From Takakia lepidozioides (Eukaryota; Streptophyta; Takakiopsida; Takakiales; Takakiaceae): a stretch of 64,000 nt of DNA. Location of the stretch: the NCBI GenBank assembly GCA_030704615.1, contig CM060734.1:2916001-2980000 (forward strand), read 5' to 3'. Positions 46,254 through 57,200 of this stretch are shown piece by piece. Both the position numbers and the translations under genes were made by a program. The notes beneath the pieces were generated by a model, which saw only the letters and a list, made by a program, of their open reading frames with translations, made no database searches and was not told the DNA's origin. The stretch's first letter is position 1; each line of letters starts with the position of its first letter.

Positions 46254-49200
46254 TCAACTATGCCTCTCAAAAATCCCGTCCTCTCCTTGGGGGACTGTCC
46301 ACCTCACCTCCTGGGAATCTTCTGCGTCTTCTCCCCCACTTTCCTCAGCAGAATCCAAGACAAATATACGAGCCCGACGGGCTCTAATAGCTGCTGCCTC
46401 CTCCCTCATCTTCATTTTCTTGAGGCTTGCCTCGTCTAAAATCTGATGTACACGACTAGGTTCGGAACACCTCCTAATGGACACCGAAGCAAGCCGGGCA
46501 GCATAAGTAGGAAGGATGTACTCCCTTTCTGGACTAGGCATGAAATCCCCCCTGGCAAAAAAAGGCACCTTCCTCCTGCCCATGAACTCCGGTGTAGATA
46601 TCCCTCCGGTAGTACTTGGCATCCTACAGTAAGAACAAATCCACTTCAAGAATGTCAATACCAGCACAACCAGAAAGGGTTTTCAATGAAATAAGAGAGC
46701 AGAGGGAGGTGCCTCACGAAATCTGGAGGCAACTTACAATGCCACCACTCACTCGTAAACCGGGGGCTCCTCGGCCTCGATCCCAACTTCCTCCCCCTGC
46801 TCCTTCTCGGATTTTTCCTCATCCTCCGAGGATGCCTCTTCCTCTTTCGGCAGACGTTCAGCCGCTGCAAGTTCCGAGTTGTGGAGGGCAATATCTGGCT
46901 CGAAGGCGAACACATGCCTGTCGGACAACATCCCTGCCCACATTGAAGCACCTGAGGAACAAAGCGGGCGGTTAATAGCTTGCGGCATGCAATTGCATTT
47001 GGGCTTGGGGACAAACTGAGCACGTGAAGGCTTACCCGTGCCGCATGTGAGGTCTAGAATCCGCCCTTGGACATCCGAGCACGTCTCCATGAGGGTTTGG
47101 ATGAAAGCAGGGCTCCGGGTCCGGCTGTACCGCCACGGTTTGCCTATCTTTGTGTCCTTTGGCATACTAGAGTGGGGCACATAGTTGTAGAGGACATCGT
47201 AGGTTACAGGGTCCACAGCGGCATCAACAAGACGACCGTCGTTGCGGAATTTGAACGTAGACCCTCTCTTCACAAAGCAATATGCCTCAAACACCAATGT
47301 CTGCACATCCAACAAAGAAGGGATCAACTCCAAGGTCTACTTAACATACACCACAATATGAAGTGAATGCAATAGATTGATAACTTACACTTTGGCCCTC
47401 TGTTCGCAACCCCTGTGTACTGATGCAGAACCATTTTCTGAGGAGGACCGGGGTGACACTTTTCGGTGTCCACCTTGCCACCGCATTCTCTGTGGTCTTC
47501 CCTCTCGTGGCAAGGACAACCACACATCCACCGTCATCCAGAAGCATCCCCGCCAGCCCAAGCCGGCTTTCCAGTAGTCCTCAGTAAACCTGTTCCAGGT
47601 GGGCACACCATCCAGGCCCTCCAGCAGCTCCCCATCTGGAATGTCGAGGAGAATCATGTCGCAAGCTCTCTCCACCTCAACACACCCCCCCCCCCCCCGA
47701 GTGCTCTTGCAATTCGTGCTCACAGCCGTGAAGAATTCCATCATGGCTTCAAAACCAGGGGTGTCTTTAGGCTCTGTACCGCCAGCCCTCTTCTTGGCTT
47801 TCCCCTTCTGCTCCGCCAGAGACTTGTTGTGTGCCACCTTCTTCGCCGTGGTAGCGAGAGCGTCAAGGAAGCTCTCATTGACGCATTGATGATGGTTGGA
47901 GGTTCTAGCTTTGGCCTGTGCGTAAACGTCACCGCCGAATACCGCCGTGTAGGCTCGCCCTCAAATGCCAACTTCTTGGCAGAGCCAGTCCCACTCCGAA
48001 CTGACTTGGGAACCCGGACGACCGGTGACTGGGTAGAAGCAACAACAGTCGCAGGACCTTGAACAAAGTCGTCGTCCGAGTCACTCTCTTGGGTCCCCTC
48101 CTGCGCCTCCTCTGATGCCCCGATGGTTTTCTTTTTTTTGGGTGTTACTGCACTCACCTGTTTCCTTGTCCTTTTCCTTTGGCCTTTACTCTTCTCATGC
48201 AATTTCTCCTGAATTCCTGCCTGAGCAAGCTTTGCCGCTTTCCTGGAGTTCGCAAGCGCTTTTGCCTCTTTTGCACCCAACGGAGGCAGCGGAGCCCGGT
48301 TTCGTCGGAATTCAGCATCCAGCTTCAATTGAAACTCGGATGGGTCGAGCGAGCCGGGCGGAAGGTCCACATACCAAGGGCAATCACGCAAATGTTCCAG
48401 ATGCCACTCCTTCACAATATCGTCAGTGTACATGGAGTCAGCCCCAGGGTTCCTCCATGCCAGGAAGAATGGTGGCTCGAAAGACAGATGACCTTTCTCC
48501 AAAAGGGAGAACTTGCAGTACCTGCATTCATGAAAAACACAATGAGGTCCCTGAAATGCATATTCGGCACCATTTTCCCAGGTTGGGGCGGATGTGAGTG
48601 GGCCTAGAAATGGAAAAATGGCGCCGAATTTCGGTTTTCGGTGACTGCCACCCTAGGGACTTAGCCAACTTGGGAGCCCTGAACTGGAAATTCGGCGCCA
48701 TTTTTCCCGGTTTGGCCCGAAGATGGCTAAGTCCCAGAACCGCAATAGGGCCTAGAACTGGAAAAATGGCGCCGAATTTCCAGTTCAGGGCGAGCCACCC
48801 TAGGGACTTAGCCCGAAAATGGCTAAGTCCCTGAACGACAATAGGGCCTAGAACTGGAAAATGGCGCCGAATTTCCAGTTCCGGGCCAGCCAGTCTAGGG
48901 ACTTAGCCCGAAAATGGCCAAGTCCCTAAACGGCAATAGGGCCTAGAACTGGAAAATGGCGCCGAATTTCCAGTTCAGGGCCAGCCAGTCTAGGGACTTA
49001 GCCATTTTCGGAGCCCTGACTGGAAATTCGGCGCCATTTTCCCTAACACCACATGAGGCCTCTAACATCCTGAAATGCAAGGACTTGAAAGAAAGGCAGC
49101 GCGTATGTACCTGTACAGAAGGCGCATTGCTGCTTTGTCCGCGTTCGGTTGGTTGGTGAACTCGTGGCTCCGGCGAGCATCTGCTATCTCCCGAAAGAAT

Positions 49201-49722
49201 AGGTCGGTTTTGTAGAGCAGAAAGTACCTCGTTACATAGTCATGTAGGCTCTCTGCTGCAGGAGATATCTCCATCTTGAATTGATGTGCTTGTGTGTCCA
49301 GCTGCTCTTGCGCATTCGTCGTCACCTGTGGAGATTCTCCATCAGATCGCTTTCCTGAAAAAATACAATGAATCCACCCCCTACTAGAGTAGAAGCCCCA
49401 AACGAAGCGTGGGGAAGTACCTGAAACCACCATGTCATGCGGTTCATCCACATGTCGAATGTGGGGTCAGAGAGTTTGTCCGGTTTGGGGAAGCTCCACA
49501 TGTCCCTGGTACTTTGGGAACCATTCCAGATTTGGAGCCACCGGGTCTGTCCAACCACCCAGCATATTCGTAAGCGCCAAACACCACAAAAAGGAGTTGT
49601 TGCCACCACAATCTGGTTAAGAATGTATCACCTTTTCTGTTGCATCCACACAGGATGTGGCTAGACGATGGAGCTTCTCCAATGTCATCGTGGGCTTCAG
49701 AGCGCGAGAGTAGTGCTTCCCC
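46254..49722 (-). pseudogene. Gene A copy 2: N6/N4-type DNA methyltransferase-like C-terminal half
   Basis: Minus-strand exons in order: 49722-49630 (HYSRALKPTMTLEKLHRLAT); about 49610-49421 (FPKPDKLSDPTFDMWMNRMT); about 49321-49108 (TNAQEQLDTQAHQF..LFFREIADARRSHEF); about 48521-47900 (KGHLSFEPPFFLAWRNPGAD, then a basic region with KKKKTIG); 47870-47380 with DMILLDIPDGE (motif IV position) and, after a one-base frameshift near 47555, GMLLDDGGCVVVLATRG; 47333-47036 ending GRILDLTCGTG (motif I); about 46950-46750 with SDRHVFAFEPDIALHNSEL (acidic motif) and a Glu-rich tail; 46620-46254, C-terminus. Motif IV before motif I is the order of N6_N4_Mtase (Pfam PF01555). DIPD replaces the usual DPPY. 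A G14 run at 47685-47698 also disturbs the frame. Confidence 0.6.
48603..49045. repeat. GGCGCC repeat array inside an intron of gene A copy 2
   Basis: Units of about 95-110 bp contain AAATGGCGCCGAATTTCCAG with its partner CTGGAAATTCGGCGCCATTT, plus CTAGGGACTTAGCC and GGCTAAGTCCC arms, so most of the intron can fold on itself. GGCGCCGAATTT cores lie near 48619, 48766, 48863 and 48957; inverted cores lie near 48690 and 49030. Gene A copy 3 has the same array at the same position (63917 onward). Confidence 0.9.
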
Positions 49723-50449
49723 TGTCGCGGCCCTTTTGCCTTGAGGGCAGGGGGTCGGGACACATGAGGGGCTACCCCTGTGGTGGGGGCAGCGGCAGCG
49801 ATAGGTATGGGGGGCTGAAGCACCCTTGAGTGCCCAAGGCACTGAAGGAGGCGGAGGCGCTCACTAGGTGGAGCCCCGCACACCGGGTTGCGGTGGGGGT
49901 GGCTCCACAATGGGTGGTGGTAGCTTAGCGGGACTTAGTGGGGGTGGCATAGGACTCACCATGGGGGCGGAGACCTCGTGGTCGGAGTCGTGGGGAGTCT
50001 TGGGACTCAGCACGGTCCATAGGGGCCGTGGTGAGTGGGCCAAGACTCACCGCGACTCATCACCGGGAGTCGAGGGTTTTCGTGGTGGTTCGCCATAAAA
50101 TGGCATGGCTGGTTGTGAAACCCCCGCGGACAGCTACAGAAGTATATATAGGGAGTAGTAACCCCGAGAACGGTGCAAGCCCGTTGGTGACCAAAAACTA
50201 GTGAGTAAGCGAGCAAGCCGGAAAGCGACCAAAGAGTGGGGAGCTGTTCCGGACTGCCATCTACCAAAGGGAATTCTCCTAGTCCCAAATAGGTGGAGGG
50301 TTAAGAGGGGAACGAAGGGGGACCGTTATGTCCCGGCGAGCAGCCGAAGCTCCAAGTTGGCCCGGGCGGCCAGGTTGGGAGTCAGGCGCGCGCATCAAAG
50401 CGAGTAACTATGACTTAAAGGGGAGCTTACCGAATTGAGGTGCGCGACA
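49723..50449 (+). repeat. 5' LTR of the gypsy element
   Basis: Bounded by TGTCGCG at 49723 and CGCGACA ending at 50449, a 7-bp terminal inversion. Homology of the left flank to gene A stops exactly here. The primer-binding site starts three bases after the end. Confidence 0.8.
50143..50150 (+). promoter_or_regulatory. TATA box of the LTR promoter
   Basis: TATATATA within AGTATATATAGGGAGT, about 300 bp before the LTR end, in the expected U3 position. Confidence 0.6.
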
Positions 50450-50451
50450 CT

Positions 50452-50463
50452 TGGTATCAGAGC
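50452..50463 (+). other. Primer-binding site (initiator tRNA-Met type)
   Basis: TGGTATCAGAGC is complementary to the 3' end of plant initiator methionine tRNA, the standard gypsy/copia primer, two bases after the LTR. Confidence 0.9.
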
Positions 50464-50503
50464 TTAGAGTTCAGTACGCGATCGTCCTTGGGATCGGCCT
50501 CAT

Positions 50504-52260
50504 AATGGGGTCGGGCAAGCCGAAGCGAAAGCGGAACGACCCAAAAGATGATGATCCCGGTGAGCCCGATGGGGGCGGCGTGTCACCGAGGCGGCCGTTT
50601 GAGGAAGCGATGAATGTTTCTGAAAACGAGGCCGCCCAAGAGCGGGAGGAATCTGAGGAGTCGGAGCCCGAGGAATCCTTGAGAGCTCCGACAAACCAAG
50701 AGATGCCTCCCATGCCGGCAGCCTTTTGGGAAGGGTTGTTGGCGCAGTTTGGCGGGACGTTGAAAGACGTGTTTGAAGGCGGCTAATGCCACTTCCGCTA
50801 AGGCAAAGTTTAAGGTGAAGCCTAAGGAACCCGGCACCTTCGAGGGCGTCCGAAATTGGAAGGCACTCAACACCTGGCTCTTGGAGCTAGAGCAGTACTT
50901 CCGGGCGGCCAAGTTGAGTGATGAGGATCGGGTGGAAGTGGCTCCCACCTATTTGAGGGGCTATGCTCAACAATGGTGGTAGAAACGCCTTCACGACCGA
51001 GGTCCAAGTCCGGAAACCTTCAACTGGAGTGGATTCAAGGAATTGATGAAGAGACAGTTTGTGCCCCTCAACGCGTCCTGGCTTGCCCGGGACAAGATGA
51101 GGAATTTGAAGCAAACATATGACATTCGGGGGTATGTCCAGGCTTTCAATGTGCTATTGCTTGAAGTCGCGGACATGGCAGAACCAGAAATGGTCTTCAA
51201 CTTTGTGGCGGGACTGGCCCCATGGGCCAGGCGGAAGTTGGAGGAGAAGCCACCCAAGACTTTGAACGAGGCAATTGAGAGGGCTGAATGTTTCTCGGAT
51301 GTCCCTAGGGGTGAGAGACAAGGCCGTACGGAGCTGAACCACAAGAAGACCCGGCGGGAAGGTGACTCCTTCCGACCGGAAAAGAAGTGGGATAGGCCAC
51401 GCGGCGATAATGGCACGTGGAAATCGAAGGGATGGCCTTCACACGTCAAGGCGGCACCCGGTGCTTCGAAAGGAAAAGCGGGTGGAGCGGCTTATGGCGG
51501 ACAGAAGGCAACCTTTGATGGAGTGTGTTTCAATTGCGGGGAGCCCGGGCACATGGCCAAGAAGTGCACAAAACCTCGACAATTGAACATGACTCGGGCA
51601 ACCACGGAGCTGTCGGAAGATACAATCAGTCGCTTGGTGGAAGCGGTGGTCGCCAGGACTTGCAAGGTAGGCAACTATTCTTGTGAGTTGTGTCAGGAAA
51701 CTGGCGCCCTGCGTAAAGGGAGTCAGTTATTGTTCGTGGATGGGATAATATCCGAAACTAACGTGTCGTTGTTGGTGGACACAGGAGCGTCGCACTCCTT
51801 CATGACACCGGCGGCGGCGCGAAAGTTGGGACTCCCGACAAGTGACGTGGGGGCCTCTATTGAGGTGCGCTCTGCCAAAGGAGAACCTCAGTTGGCGACA
51901 AGGTTGGCGTTTGATGTTCCTCTTCAACTGGGGAGTTGGGAGGGACGTGAGAACTTCACTATCTACGAGATCGATGGAGTGGATCTCATTTTGGGGATGA
52001 CCTTTTTGAGCAAATCCGGAGCGGTCATAGATGGCCGCAAGAGAGTGGTCACGCTGCCATGTGGGAATGGTGGCGAGGTTTTACGAGTGTCGAAAACGCC
52101 CAAATCCGTGGGAGGGCGAATAAACCTTATGTCAGCAAAGGAGTGGGCCGTGGAGGAGGCACACGAGTCCCAGTTTTTTCTTTACATTAGAGAAGTGAAA
52201 GGAAAAGGCGATGGGGAGCCGAGCCCAGATTGGATCAAAGGGATTTTGGAGAAATACTAG
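50504..52260 (+). pseudogene. Gypsy gag and protease, with stops
   Basis: Starts ATG (MGSGKPKRKRNDPKDD). A frame change occurs near 50780, then the capsid region has LEQYFRAAKLSDEDRVEVA and AQQWW followed by TAG at 50980, then FKELMKRQFVPLNASW. The zinc knuckle CFNCGEPGHMAKKC is at about 51528-51569 and the retropepsin LLVDTGASHSFM at about 51772-51807. The protease region continues to GILEKY, stop TAG at 52258-52260, just before the RT block. Two nonsense changes and one frameshift prevent expression of a full polyprotein. Codon and reading-frame conservation is otherwise high, pointing to a fairly young copy. Confidence 0.85.
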
Positions 52261-52263
52261 GAT

Positions 52264-53537
52264 GTGATGCCGGAGGATTTACCAAGCGGCTTGCCACCGC
52301 GAAAAGGAGTTGACCACAAGATTGAGGTGATACCGGGATCGGAACCGCCTGCCAAGGCGCCCTACCGGTTGAGCCACAGAGAGTTGGTTGAGCTGAAGAC
52401 TCAGCTCAAGGATCTAATGTCAAAGGGGTACATCCGGCCGAGTAAGTCACCTTACGGAGCCCCGGTGCTATTCGCAGACAAGAAGGATGGGACGCTGCGG
52501 ATGTGTGTCGATTACAGGGCTTTGAATAAGGTGACTATTACAAACCGGTACCCTTTGGCAAGGATCGACGACCTTTTCGACCGGTTGGCAGGAGCGAAGT
52601 ATTTCAGCCGGATCGACTTGCGCTCCGGCTATCATCAAATTCGGGTGGCGGAAGGAGATGAGGAGAAGACCGCGTGCAGGACAAGGTATGGTTCATATGA
52701 GTTCTTGGTGATGCCTTTTGGGCTCACTAATGCACCGGCGACCTTTAGCACGCTGATGAACAGCCTTTTTCAGGAGTGTTGGATGACTTTGTGATCGTGT
52801 ACATCGACGACATCTTGGTGTATTCGAAAACAAATGAGGAACACCTGGAGCACCTCAAAAGGGTGTTCCAAAAATTGCGGGAAGGGAAGTTGTACGCCAA
52901 AGTTTCAAAATGCGAATTCGGGGTCACGAAAGTGGAGTTCTTGGGGCATGTGATTAAACAGGATGGGATCGAAATGGATGACAGAAAGGTGAGGGCGATC
53001 TTGGACTGGGAGCCTCCGACTTCGGTCCCGGAGTGCGATCCTTCCTAGGACTTGCCTTCTATTACCGGAAGTATGTGAGAAATTTCGCCAAGATCGCGGG
53101 GCCGCTGTCGGACCTTCTGTGTAAATCCAAAGTCTGGGTATGGAACACATTTTGTGGCCAAGCTTTTGCTGAGTTGAAGCAGCGGATGGCGGAAGCTCCA
53201 GTCTTGAAAATCCCGGAGTTCGATCGTCCATTTGAGATTCATACAGATGCGTCGGACTTCGCGATTGGGGGTGTACTTATGCAAGATGAACGTCCAGTGG
53301 CTTACGAAAGTAAGAAACTGAATGAAGTGGAGCGACGGTGGCCGACGCACGAAAAAGTGAAGGCGGTGGTGTGGCGCTGTCTTGAGCTTTGGCGCCACGA
53401 TGTTGGTTCCAACCCAGTGGAAGGTGTTCACGGACAATGTCACGGTGAAGTATTTTGCCACGCAGCCCAAGTTGTCCCCAAAACAACTTAGGTGGCAAGA
53501 TACTTTGGCGGTGTTCGACGTGGATATCCAGGAGGTT
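52264..53537 (+). pseudogene. Gypsy reverse transcriptase and RNase H, truncated
   Basis: 52264-52794 encodes RT blocks [49 protein letters not shown] and [15 protein letters not shown]. After a frameshift, 52776-53040 has [13 protein letters not shown] (catalytic YIDD) and VEFLGHVI. After another, 53033 onward has RSFLGLAFYYRKYVRNFAKI and RNase H with FEIHTDASDFAIGGVL. The frame ends in RWQDTLAVFDVDIQEV, where the homology stops and the terminus of element M begins. Confidence 0.9.
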
Positions 53538-53750
53538 TGCTATTTCATGAGCGGCATGAGCGGCATGAGCAGAGTAGTAACACAATCGGTTTTCATGAGC
53601 AGAAGTACAAATTTCGAAAATAAAAACAATAAAAAACAATAATTTAATGCAATGTGTCAAAAAAACAAATATATTATTCGGCCCCTTGAAGGGAAAATTG
53701 CACTTTTGACAGTTGTGCTCATGATATTTCGTCTTCCGCTCATGCCATTC
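53538..53750 (+). repeat. Terminal region of element M with CATGAGC repeats
   Basis: CATGAGCGG is repeated at 53546 and 53555, and CATGAGCAG at 53564 and 53592. Inverted forms GCTCATG occur at 53719 and CCGCTCATGCC at 53737. The sequence just outside 53538 is gypsy RNase H. Confidence 0.7.
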
Positions 53751-53759
53751 CCAGCGACA

Positions 53760-54125
53760 TGTGCAAATATGGCGCCGATTTCGCGGTAATAGGGTCCGTA
53801 ACCTGAAAAAACGGCGACGTATTTCGCGGCAATAGGTCTCTCTGGCGAAAAATGGTGCCGAATTCCGCGGCTATAGGTCCCCTCATGACAGGTAATTCGG
53901 CGCCATTTTTCCCAGTGCATGTTCGGACTTAGCCAGTTTTCGGCCCAAAAAAGAGAAATTCGGCGCCATTTTTCCAGACACGGTACCAGTGCATGTTGGA
54001 CTTAGCCAGTTTTCGGCCCAAAAAGAGAAATTCGGCGCCATTTTCCCAAACACAGGTACCAGTGCATGTTGGGACTTAGCGAGTTTTCGGCCCCAAAAGA
54101 GAAATTCGGCGCCATTTTTCCAGAA
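53760..54125. repeat. Subterminal GGCGCC repeats of element M
   Basis: GAAATTCGGCGCCATTTTTC recurs at about 53894, 53957, 54029 and 54102, with an intervening unit CAGTGCATGTTGGACTTAGC and a CAGTTTTCGGCCCAAAA block; diverged units lie at 53770-53860. Period about 64-74 bp. Confidence 0.9.
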
Positions 54126-54280
54126 ATGGCCCCACAACTGCTTCTGTTGGATCTCAGTTTGAATGGAATATTGCCTCATTCCAGGAGTTTTGGGGTGCAT
54201 TTCATTACATACTGCAAAAAAAAGTCTGATACAGCAAAATGCATTTGAAAATATCCATATGGAGGATTCCGTTTGCCCCA

Positions 54281-57200
54281 TCAATGATTTCTGGAATCCC
54301 TAAGGAGGAGTTTGTGCAGCTCGTTCACGCTCAACGCCGGTGCATGAATAAAGTCATCAATAGTCACGTTCATCCTCAACCTCTTCAGGTAAATGTAATA
54401 CAGATGCTTGCACGGATAATACTTTCGAACCCTTCTTTGCTTCCATCAACGAGAAGTCCGTACAGTTGCAAGTCGGCTCCACTCCAATCGTAATTGTGTA
54501 TACATCGTCGCGTACAGCCGAGCCGCCGTTGCCATCCGATACACACACGCCAAGGCCGGGTGGGGGTACGTCCACGGAGCTCTGAATAGTGCAAGCCATC
54601 CCAAGAGCATTGGCAATCCGAGTCTCATTCAACTTGTTGGGAGGTGTCGTCTCTTCACTCTTCCGAATCGCATTGTGGGATGTGCAGAATTGTCCAATCC
54701 GTCTCTACTGGACCGAGCAGTCTGCAATGGCTGGGTCTGAGGAACCGGAAATGCGTGGGCCGGGATGTCTGTGCGTTGCACCATTCGAAATCCTGCTGCA
54801 GATAGAGCATCCGCCTCATTCTGAGAGAGGCTGCAACCCGGTGCAACAGGCCAGACGCCCGGAGGCTCCGGCATTCCCTGAATCCGTACTTGGGCTTGCC
54901 AAATACACAGGTCATTATGTCGTGCCTACAGAACCAAAATGTCTGCGTTGTGGCGTGAGCAAATGTGGGAGTCAAAAATCTGCCGCTGAAACAAGGTGCA
55001 GGTACAGCACCGTGTGGGTTCCTCCGAATCATCTCACACAGCGTGCTCTCGTATCCACCCGGATGGCGCAACACTTCCCTCGAAATGCCGGCAATGTCCT
55101 CGCAATTCTCCACTGTGACTCCGACACTCTTGTCTCCACAATGGGAATGTTGTATTGCTTTACTACAGATGGCTCGTTATGTTGCCGGGGCACGCGCCCT
55201 GTGCTCAAAGGAGATGGCGATCTTGAACGTGCAGGACTTCCGGTGCTCGACGAGACCTCCTCGGACAACATCACCGGACCACGAGGGAGCGTGCGAATAT
55301 TCTTGTCAGCTCGCCATGAATCCTCTTCTCCGCCAGGTGCCTCGTCAAGTCTTCGTCTCACTGGACGGGTATGAACATCTCCTTCCAAATGTTGGCCTCT
55401 TCGCAGCAATGGCGTGTCCCGAAGGCCCTCTCGCAAGGCCGCCGCCCCACTTCCGAGGATTCTTCGATCTGGAGGCAGTCCGCATCAGCATTTCCTCCTG
55501 CCTGTCCGGCCCCAAGCCCCACTGTTTCCCTTTCAAGAACTCGTTGTACCTGCATTGCTGCATAATTGACCTCACAATGTCCTCCGTTGTGGCAGTGAGG
55601 ATGTCCACCAGATGCGCCGCAGAGGAGGCACGCCAGGAAGAGTGCACTGATTGGCCATGTTTGTCGTGGGCATGTCGGTGTCGGAGTCGAGACACATTTC
55701 CTGCACAAGCACATGTTCAGGTTACAAGCAAGTTACAAATATGGCCAAGAATAATATCCACGGGACGCGAATTCGTGCAACTCACCTCCCGCATATAGTC
55801 GCCGAACTGGAGGAAACGATAATGCCACCATGCTAGCCAACTGACCATTGCTCCTTCGTCTGATTTCCTTACAGCACCTGACGATGTCCACCAAGCCCGT
55901 ATGCATGCAAACTGTGTCTCTGCATCATCCAAGGTGGGAGCGCGCTTCCACGCAAGGCACATGGAACGGTGCTCCTCTCTGAAATCTGGCGCCACGAGCC
56001 TGGTTGTGTACTGCGAAAGGCTCTGCAGAAAATGGAACCCACAAGATCTCTCCTTGCCTTCCATGGGAACATTGGGGTCTTGCCCGTACACCCTTTGGGA
56101 TGGCAGCCCAATTTGCTTGTGCGTTGTCCGCCATGAAACCACGGAAATTGGGAGGGGGCAATCCCGCCTTGGCCATCTGTTCGTTTATTCCCTGCCAAAG
56201 AAGCATCTCCGATTGTGTGTCCTCTCCTTTCATCTCACAAATATCAATTGTCATTAGCATCCTGCAGTGGGTGTCGTAGACATGTGCACCCATTGTCACC
56301 CACTGGTGATTTGTAATTCGCTTGATATGGTCGAACATGACCCAACTGTTTGACAAGTTCCCACTCGTCATCCTGTCGACCAGTTCGACGCCACTGCCAG
56401 GTCCACACGTGGACATTTTGAATACGAAACAACGATCTGCCTCAGTCCCTTGTCTTGGAAACCTACTTCCATGAATGTAGTCATATCCACATCGTCGCTT
56501 CACCTCCAGAATGGAGTGCATATCCGAGCCACGCCCAATTTTCTGTTTGCATGAGACAATGTGGTTTCGGACATTCGGTGAACATACGTGGGACACCGAC
56601 TCCAGCAATGCCTCCATTTCCTTCTCGTCGAGAGGAACTCTATCGGAGCCGTCTTCCGACATAATTCTGGCCAATGCCATCTTATGGGCGGCTTGGAGCT
56701 GTATCTGTTTGGGTTTGGCACCCGGTCTCAACTTAACCTCCTCCTGAACGAGCTGCTCTGCATCGTGGGCAGCCTCCCGCGAGTTCCCCCTCGCCAATTT
56801 GTGACAATGGGAACCAACGTGTATGCAAGCTCGGGTGAGGTCAGGGAAACGGTGCAACACATAGAACTGCTTGGCATTACAAACAGACATGCAGTGTGGT
56901 GGTTCTTTGCAATGCACACACTTAAATGTGGAGTTCGGAACCTTCTCCTGAGCTCGAAATGGTGATGAGCTGTGCCTGTCCAATCGGTCTCGTTCTGTGA
57001 CCTCTGGATTTAAAGTGGAAGCAAGTTGGGGGAGAGAAACACCGCAACGCGCCCGCACAAACAACGTAGCGCACCCGCACACCATCAAGCATCTTCATGC
57101 TGGTGATTTGGTAACGCACCAAGGATGACCGTCATGTTTTCTATCCATATCTGTCAACATTCCGGACGCCCTCGAGTAGTCCGCCCGAGGAGGGAACTCA

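Larger units (their letters stand above)
45949..49722 (-). mobile_element. Element M, left copy (gene A side, interrupted by gypsy)
   Basis: The outer end at 45949 reads TGCTATTTCATGAGCGGCAT and matches the outer end of the right copy at 53538. The copy carries the 3' half of gene A on the minus strand and is cut at 49722 by the gypsy LTR. It inserted into the right direct repeat of the Penelope-like element. In the right copy the same terminal sequence lies beside gene B. The shared sequence is therefore inferred to be the terminal inverted repeat of an element with gene B at one end and gene A at the other. Confidence 0.6.
49723..53537 (+). mobile_element. Ty3/gypsy retrotransposon inserted in element M, 3' part missing
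   Basis: It begins with a 727-bp 5' LTR and an initiator-Met-type primer-binding site, then gag, protease, reverse transcriptase and RNase H, and is cut at about 53537 by the right copy of element M. The integrase and 3' LTR would lie beyond the window if the insertion model is right. It entered gene A copy 2 at AGTGCTTCCC. Confidence 0.8.

Noticed and set aside
35289-49722. Gene A copies 1 and 2 as two halves of one interrupted gene.
   Set aside because: Both are on the minus strand, but the N-terminal half (35289-37208) lies at lower coordinates than the C-terminal half, the wrong order; each is a separate truncated copy.
54589-55798. Long plus-strand open frames (261 and 277 codons).
   Set aside because: They are antisense to the transposase gene B, show no family resemblance and overlap each other in different frames.
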